Of a stretch of DNA of 47,553 nucleotides, positions 43,117 through 47,553 are shown piece by piece. The notes beneath the pieces were generated by a model. It saw nothing but the letters and a program-made list of their open reading frames with translations. It had not been told where the DNA came from and did no database searches. Source of the stretch: Dehalococcoidales bacterium (GTDB taxonomy: Bacteria > Chloroflexota > Dehalococcoidia > Lucifugimonadales > Lucifugimonadaceae); the NCBI GenBank assembly GCA_009937255.1, contig JAACCT010000070.1, positions 1-47,553 on the forward strand, in the 5' to 3' direction. Both the position numbers and the translations under genes were made by a program. The stretch's first letter is position 1; each line of letters begins with the position of its first letter.

Positions 43117-44059
43117 AATAATCCAAAAAAAGTTTTATTATATCTTCTATATTTGCACTAGACCTAAATATTTTTTGTCTAAATTCTCTAGATTCATAAA
43201 AACCTTTTGAGTAATAAGATAAATGTTTTTTGATTTGAATTTCTAAAGTTTTTTTTGGAAAAAATAATTTCATCATCTCTAAGTGATTTTTTATAGTTTT
43301 AATTTTATAAATATTTTTTTCATAGTCTTCAAGTTTTTGATATTTTCTATTAAAAATCCAGGGATTACCAATAGCTGCTCTACCTATTAAAACTGACTTA
43401 CAAGAAGTTTGAGCTATCATATTTTCTGCATCTTCATAAGTTTTTACATCTCCATTGCCCGATACAGGTATATTTACTGCATCTACTACTTGTTTAATAA
43501 TTGTCCATTTAGATTTTCCTTCATACCTTTGAAGTCTTGTTCTTGGATGTACTGCTATTGAATCAACTCCTTCACTTTCAAGCATTTGAGAAAACTGTAC
43601 AGCATTTATATTATTTTCGTCCCAACCACTTCTTATTTTTACAGTTAAGGGAACTTTAGTAACTTTTCTTAAATTATTAATAATTTCAGAAGTTTTTCTT
43701 ATATCTTTCATAAGAGCTGCCCCTTTGCCTTTTTTTGTAATTTTTGGGACAGGACAACCCATATTTATATCTATAATACTCGCACCTAAATCTTGTAAAA
43801 TTAAGGATGACTCAGATAATATTTTTGAATCACAACCTAATATTTGCATTGCTATAGGTTTTTCATATTTTGAAAAGTTTGTAATCAGTTTTGTTCTTTC
43901 TGATTTATCATAAACTAGTGAAGTTGCATCAATTTCTTCAGTCGTCACAAAGCCAGATCCATTTTTTTTACAAATATTCCTAAAAGGAGCATTAGAAATA
44001 CCTGCCATAGGAGCTAATCTAAGTGTATTTCTATTTAAAAGTTTTTCAATTTTATTCAT
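43070..44059 (-). CDS. dusB: tRNA-dihydrouridine synthase (DusB type)
   Basis: A 329-aa FMN-dependent enzyme reducing uridine to dihydrouridine in tRNA. APMAGISNAPFRNIC binds flavin, DINMGCPVPKITKKGKGAALM includes the catalytic Cys, and VKIRSGWDE, AVHPRTRLQRYEG and SGNGDVKT follow in the usual order. VLIGRAAIGNPWIF precedes the C-terminal helical RNA-binding domain. It is between the thioredoxin lipoprotein (upstream, 9 nt) and rsmD (47-nt overlap), part of a long minus-strand operon. Confidence 0.93.
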   Translation of the reverse strand: MNKIEKLLNRNTLRLAPMAGISNAPFRNICKKNGSGFVTTEEIDATSLVYDKSERTKLITNFSKYEKPIAMQILGCDSKILSESSLILQDLGASIIDINMGCPVPKITKKGKGAALMKDIRKTSEIINNLRKVTKVPLTVKIRSGWDENNINAVQFSQMLESEGVDSIAVHPRTRLQRYEGKSKWTIIKQVVDAVNIPVSGNGDVKTYEDAENMIAQTSCKSVLIGRAAIGNPWIFNRKYQKLEDYEKNIYKIKTIKNHLEMMKLFFPKKTLEIQIKKHLSYYSKGFYESREFRQKIFRSSANIEDIIKLFLDYFEKNMEKNKLEKLSV

Positions 44060-44068
44060 ATCTATAAA

Positions 44069-44665
44069 TTATTCTATTATAGCTTGTTCAAATATTTCCA
44101 TGAGCTCTTTCTTTTGAGCAGAATATCCTACTGATCTATCAATTTCTCTTCCATTTTTATCAAAAAAAATATATGTGGGAGTACTAAAAATATCAAAATA
44201 GCTTAAAGTATCTGAAACATCTTCCAAGTATCTATTTGCAACATCTACCGTAACAAAATTAATATCATTTTTATAATCACTTTTCAAATCTCCTAATATT
44301 ACTTCTCCCATTTTGCAATATACACATGTTTCACTCCAGCCTTCAAGAAAAGTTGGTTTTCCAGAATTAACAATTGATTGCACAGAAGTGAGATCAGTTA
44401 TGATTCCTTCACTTCTGTACTGAGTTTGCCTCAATTCTTCAAATGATGAAAAGAATCCTAAGTTTTCAGATAAATCTTCATATATTTCAGAATTATCTTC
44501 TGCCACCCATAATGCATAATCATCATCAAAAGTTCTAATTAAATTTCTTTCATTATTAGAAATAGCATTTTCTTTATTTTCAGATTTTAGTTCAAGAGTA
44601 TTTATTTCTTGGTTTTAACAAGAAATAAAAAAAACACTAAATATAATAAAAATAATTAACTTCAT
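44069..44665 (-). pseudogene. Thioredoxin-fold lipoprotein interrupted by TAA after the lipobox
   Basis: A 198-codon secreted thioredoxin-like protein. The ATG at 44665 opens a lipoprotein signal, MKLIIFIIFSVFFISC, ending at the lipid-attachment Cys; the very next codon is TAA (44615-44617). The frame then continues through NQEINTLELK to the thioredoxin domain, with active site SETCVYCKMGE, a cis-Pro loop (FSTPTYIFFDKNGREIDR) and VGYSAQKKEL. The domain resembles the DsbD C-terminal or thioredoxin_7 type and would work outside the membrane. Starting internally at the GTG near 44506 would give a cytosolic form without a signal. The downstream part of the frame is clearly conserved, so the stop is probably an error or a recent mutation. 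Confidence 0.8.
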
Positions 44666-44673
44666 GATTTTAA

Positions 44674-46104
44674 TTATATTGTTTTTTTATGCATAAAAAA
44701 AATATTAGGTATAAGAGAAATAATTAGAAAAATAATTGAAGAATAATAAATAAATTTCCAAGCATTTAAAAATACATTCATAGAACTTTCGTCTAAAGTA
44801 CTTAAACCACTAATATCACCTGAATATCCTGCCCCAAGAATTAAAAATGTAGAAAGAATAAGAGTTGAAATTGTTTGCCCAAAAGTATTTCCCATATTTC
44901 TTATAAAGCTTATGATAGATGATACAAATCCATATTGTGATTTATCTAAAGAACTATAAGTTAGAGCCATATTTGGAGACCCCCAACAACCTTGCCCAAT
45001 TCCACCAATAAGAAGAATAATTGTTATGAACCAAACAGGAGATTTTATTGATAATTGCGCAATCAAGGAATAAGAAATTATAATTAAAATAAGACCAATA
45101 ATTATAAATTTTACTCTTCCAAACTTATCTGATAATCTTCCTCCAATTGCTGCCGAAGCTGCAAATCCTAATGATTGAAAAATCAACATTAATCCCACTT
45201 TAGATTCATTAATATTTAGTAATCCTGTTAAAAAAATTGGCATCATAATCATGTTGCCTGACATAGCAATAAATGCAAAAAATCTCGTATTAACAGCTAT
45301 AGAAAAATCTCTTTTTTTAAATAATGAAAAATTTAATATAGGATTTGATGTTCTTAATTCGGTTATCACAAAAAGATATCCAAATGGAAAAGAAAATAAT
45401 AAAAAAACTAAAGCATAATTTGAAAGAATATTTTGAAAATATAAGTTTTTAAGTCCTACTATAAGACTTATAATAAAAAAAATACCAAATAAAGTTCCTT
45501 TTAGGTCAAATAAATCAGCTTTAAGATTATTTTGCTTAATATCTAAATCATCTTTTTTTAATAAAAAATAACCTAAAATAAATGCTACTAACATTGGAAA
45601 TATTAAGAATAAATAAACAGACTCCCACCCAAAGTTATAAACTAACACTCCTCCAATTACAGGCCCTGCAGTTTGACCTAAACCTACACTTGTACTCATC
45701 ATTCCTAAAGATTTACCTCTTTCAGATTCAGGAAATAAAGCTGTAACAATTGCACCACCTACAGCTTGTCCCATCCCAGAACCAATTGCCATAATAACTC
45801 TTGAAAACATTAAAAATATAAATGAAGTTGCAAAAAAACCTAAAATTGTTCCTGAAATAAAAAAAACTATCCCTAATAAATGAATGTTTTTTCTCCCAAA
45901 TCTATCTGCAAAATTACCAGCAGGTAATAAAATCGCAGTTACTGTTAATAAATGAATTATTACTAGCCAAGAAACTTGATGAATTGTAGTATTAAATGAT
46001 ACAGAAATATCTTTTAGTGAAATTAGTATTGCTCCCATACTTGTAACACTTACAAATAGTGAAAGAGCTACTGCTAGAAATGCAATCCATTTATAATTAA
46101 TCAT
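44674..46104 (-). CDS. MFS transporter, DHA2 (EmrB/QacA-like)
   Basis: A 476-aa major-facilitator efflux-type transporter with about 14 membrane segments. Motif A is GNFADRFGRKN after the second segment and is partly repeated in GGRLSDKFGRVK. GPVIGGVLVYNFGWESVYLF is the antiporter motif C region. Drug/proton antiport is the usual activity; the substrate is unknown. It lies 25 nt downstream of the aminotransferase and 8 nt upstream of the thioredoxin lipoprotein. Confidence 0.9.
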   Translation of the reverse strand: MINYKWIAFLAVALSLFVSVTSMGAILISLKDISVSFNTTIHQVSWLVIIHLLTVTAILLPAGNFADRFGRKNIHLLGIVFFISGTILGFFATSFIFLMFSRVIMAIGSGMGQAVGGAIVTALFPESERGKSLGMMSTSVGLGQTAGPVIGGVLVYNFGWESVYLFLIFPMLVAFILGYFLLKKDDLDIKQNNLKADLFDLKGTLFGIFFIISLIVGLKNLYFQNILSNYALVFLLFSFPFGYLFVITELRTSNPILNFSLFKKRDFSIAVNTRFFAFIAMSGNMIMMPIFLTGLLNINESKVGLMLIFQSLGFAASAAIGGRLSDKFGRVKFIIIGLILIIISYSLIAQLSIKSPVWFITIILLIGGIGQGCWGSPNMALTYSSLDKSQYGFVSSIISFIRNMGNTFGQTISTLILSTFLILGAGYSGDISGLSTLDESSMNVFLNAWKFIYYSSIIFLIISLIPNIFFMHKKTI

Positions 46105-46129
46105 TATTTAGTAACTCAATTTATATTTT

Positions 46130-47452
46130 TTAAAAATTATAATTTTTCAATTCAATTAGTGATAATTTAATTTTTTTCAGAGTTTCTTCAATATCTTCAA
46201 GACTATGAGACGTAGATAGATGCACTCTACCATTAGAAGAAAGCCTAATTCCTTTTTTAAACATTATTTCGCAAAAGATTTTATATTTTTTTTCATTACA
46301 AAAATTAAAATGATCTCTCCAATCTTTAATATGATCTTTATCAGTAAATGAAATAGAAAAAACAGAACCCAATCCTTGTACATGAATATCAGAGTTTAAA
46401 TCTTTAGATATTTTTTGTATACCATCTATTAAAACTCTACCTTTTTGCTCAAGGGATTCAAAAAAACCTTCATCTTTTAACATTTTTTCTAACGAAATAT
46501 TTGCAGCAGCAATAGAAGCTACATTTGAATTAAAGCTACCTCCATGGTAAACCTTACCTTCACCTACAAGATCCATTATTTTTCTAGAGCCTGCAAGCAT
46601 TGCAATCGGAAAACCTCCAGCAAAAGATTTAGCAAATGTCGCTATATCTGGTTCTACTCCAAAAAATTTTATAGCACTTCCTTTTAAAATCCTAAACCCT
46701 GTTATAACTTCATCAAAAGCTAATAATGATCCATTTTCTTCACATAATTTTTTTACAGATTTCATATAAGATTTATCTGGAATTATACAATTTGTATTTG
46801 CTAAAACAGGTTCCATCAATACACCTGCAATTCTATCTGAATATTTTTCAAATATTTTTTTTAAATGTTCTAAATCATTCCATCGAGCAATAATTATATT
46901 TTCTTGTGTCATTAGATCCATGCCTTCAGATTCAGGTACAGGTATTGGAGAATCTTCATTTCCAGCATATTCTAAATCTGGATGAACAGAGTAATTTATT
47001 GAATCAAGCCCACCATGATAATGTCCTTCAAATTTAATAAACATCTGTCTTTTGGTATAACCTCTCATTAATCGTATAAGAAGTTGGTCTATTTCAGTTC
47101 CGCTAGAAGCAAATCTTACGGTCCAATCTTTTACCCCTAATATACTTAAAGCTTTTTTTGCAACATCAATTTCTTTGTCAAATTGAGCTGCATAAACCAT
47201 TCCTTTTTTAATATCTTCAGAAACAGATTTATTTAAAAATTCAGGAGAATGCCCAAAAATATTAGGACCCATACCTTGTATATAATCTATATATTCATTT
47301 CCATCAACATCCCAAATTTTTGATCCTTTAGCTTTTTTAATAAAAAGAGGAACTTCTGAATGTTCTAATATTCTTATTTGAGAAGAAACACCACCCGCTA
47401 TATATTTTTTTGCTTTTTCGTAAAGTTTTTTAGATTTATTCAGTTCATTCAT
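46130..47452 (-). CDS. Class III aminotransferase, glutamate-1-semialdehyde aminomutase-like
   Basis: A 440-aa PLP enzyme related to HemL. AKKYIAGGVSSQIR and IDYIQGMGPNIFGH are at the N-terminus, FASSGTEIDQLLIRLMR and FEGHYHGG follow, then LAFDEVITGFRI and the PLP Lys in TFAKSFAGGFPIA. True HemL has a conserved GGGxPVGA loop; here it is AGGFPIA, so a catabolic or beta-amino-acid aminotransferase is as likely as tetrapyrrole synthesis. No other heme gene is present. It leads the minus-strand run towards the MFS transporter. The upstream 101 bases to the window end show nothing distinctive. Confidence 0.85.
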   Translation of the reverse strand: MNELNKSKKLYEKAKKYIAGGVSSQIRILEHSEVPLFIKKAKGSKIWDVDGNEYIDYIQGMGPNIFGHSPEFLNKSVSEDIKKGMVYAAQFDKEIDVAKKALSILGVKDWTVRFASSGTEIDQLLIRLMRGYTKRQMFIKFEGHYHGGLDSINYSVHPDLEYAGNEDSPIPVPESEGMDLMTQENIIIARWNDLEHLKKIFEKYSDRIAGVLMEPVLANTNCIIPDKSYMKSVKKLCEENGSLLAFDEVITGFRILKGSAIKFFGVEPDIATFAKSFAGGFPIAMLAGSRKIMDLVGEGKVYHGGSFNSNVASIAAANISLEKMLKDEGFFESLEQKGRVLIDGIQKISKDLNSDIHVQGLGSVFSISFTDKDHIKDWRDHFNFCNEKKYKIFCEIMFKKGIRLSSNGRVHLSTSHSLEDIEETLKKIKLSLIELKNYNF

Positions 47453-47553
47453 AAATAGTTCTATATTAAGGTTTATTACACTAAAATATCATATTTTTAT
47501 CAAAATAAAGCTAAAGTATAAGTAAAATTAAATTTTGTAATAAGATATTATAA

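Noticed and set aside
46130-47452. Firm call of hemL (glutamate-1-semialdehyde aminomutase)
   Set aside because: The loop around the PLP lysine differs from HemL (AGGFPIA) and no tetrapyrrole gene is nearby, so only the class III aminotransferase family is claimed.
1-47553. CRISPR array, prophage, insertion sequence or integron
   Set aside because: No regular direct repeats with unique spacers, no transposase, integrase or phage structural protein was found in any frame.

Overview
This is an AT-rich, gene-dense bacterial chromosome segment with no plasmid, phage or insertion-sequence signature. Genes abut or overlap: ATGA, TAATG and 8-nt overlaps are common, and some convergent pairs have no gap. 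The gene content suggests a low-GC, streamlined marine bacterium. The points that narrow it down are an enolase-superfamily dehydratase next to non-phosphorylative deoxy-sugar enzymes, a mycobacterial-type CysM beside MoeB, a bacillus-type AroH and tandem Hyi-like isomerases. A SAR202-like Chloroflexota (Dehalococcoidia relative) fits best. That is inference from gene content; the window contains no rRNA or other firm phylogenetic marker.

Layout. 67-4670 (+): ftsH, an MBL-fold hydrolase, a CPBP membrane protease, a divergent trpA and aroH. 4681-10972 (+): a leader peptide and attenuator, then a DAHP synthase, ribF, tyrS and polA, followed by tRNA-Ser(UGA). 11112-13039 (-): an ABC-F ATPase and a tiny membrane protein. 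13194-15228 (+): sucCD. 15230-16587 (-): a Lys/Asn-rich small protein and an enolase-superfamily dehydratase, divergent from two tandem alpha/beta hydrolases. 18307-23703 (-): an operon reading Cys leader peptide, moeB, cysM, amidase, two Hyi-like isomerases, pgpA. 23796-28200: a deoxy-sugar (L-rhamnose/L-fucose type) oxidation cluster with an Rrf2 regulator. 28327-33436: bL25, an aspartate/aromatic aminotransferase, DUF1015 and a SulP transporter. 33793-37506 (+): ligA, pth and an Old Yellow Enzyme. 37507-40253 (-): lysS-serS. 40484-41410 (+): GNAT and cupin. 41411-47452 (-): class III aminotransferase, MFS, thioredoxin lipoprotein, dusB, rsmD, coaD and a coiled-coil protein.

The most interesting signals are two apparent ribosome-mediated attenuators. 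One encodes a Tyr-rich 17-aa leader (MKIKNYTYYYFRHLESF) ahead of the aromatic-pathway entry enzyme. Its stop codon lies inside an antiterminator arm that competes with an intrinsic terminator. The other encodes a Cys-containing 19-aa leader (MKIICKNLTMCCLRVSSDS) ahead of moeB-cysM, also with mutually exclusive terminator and antiterminator helices, and possibly leaderless. Together they suggest that this lineage controls amino-acid synthesis by leader-peptide attenuation.

A second theme is interrupted genes. Single in-frame stops break serS, cysM, a DUF1015 gene, a thioredoxin lipoprotein and the tail of the bL25 gene, and a one-base homopolymer deletion breaks a zinc alcohol dehydrogenase. 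serS is essential and every reading frame resumes cleanly, so consensus error is the simplest explanation. Readthrough or recent mutation cannot be excluded from the sequence alone.
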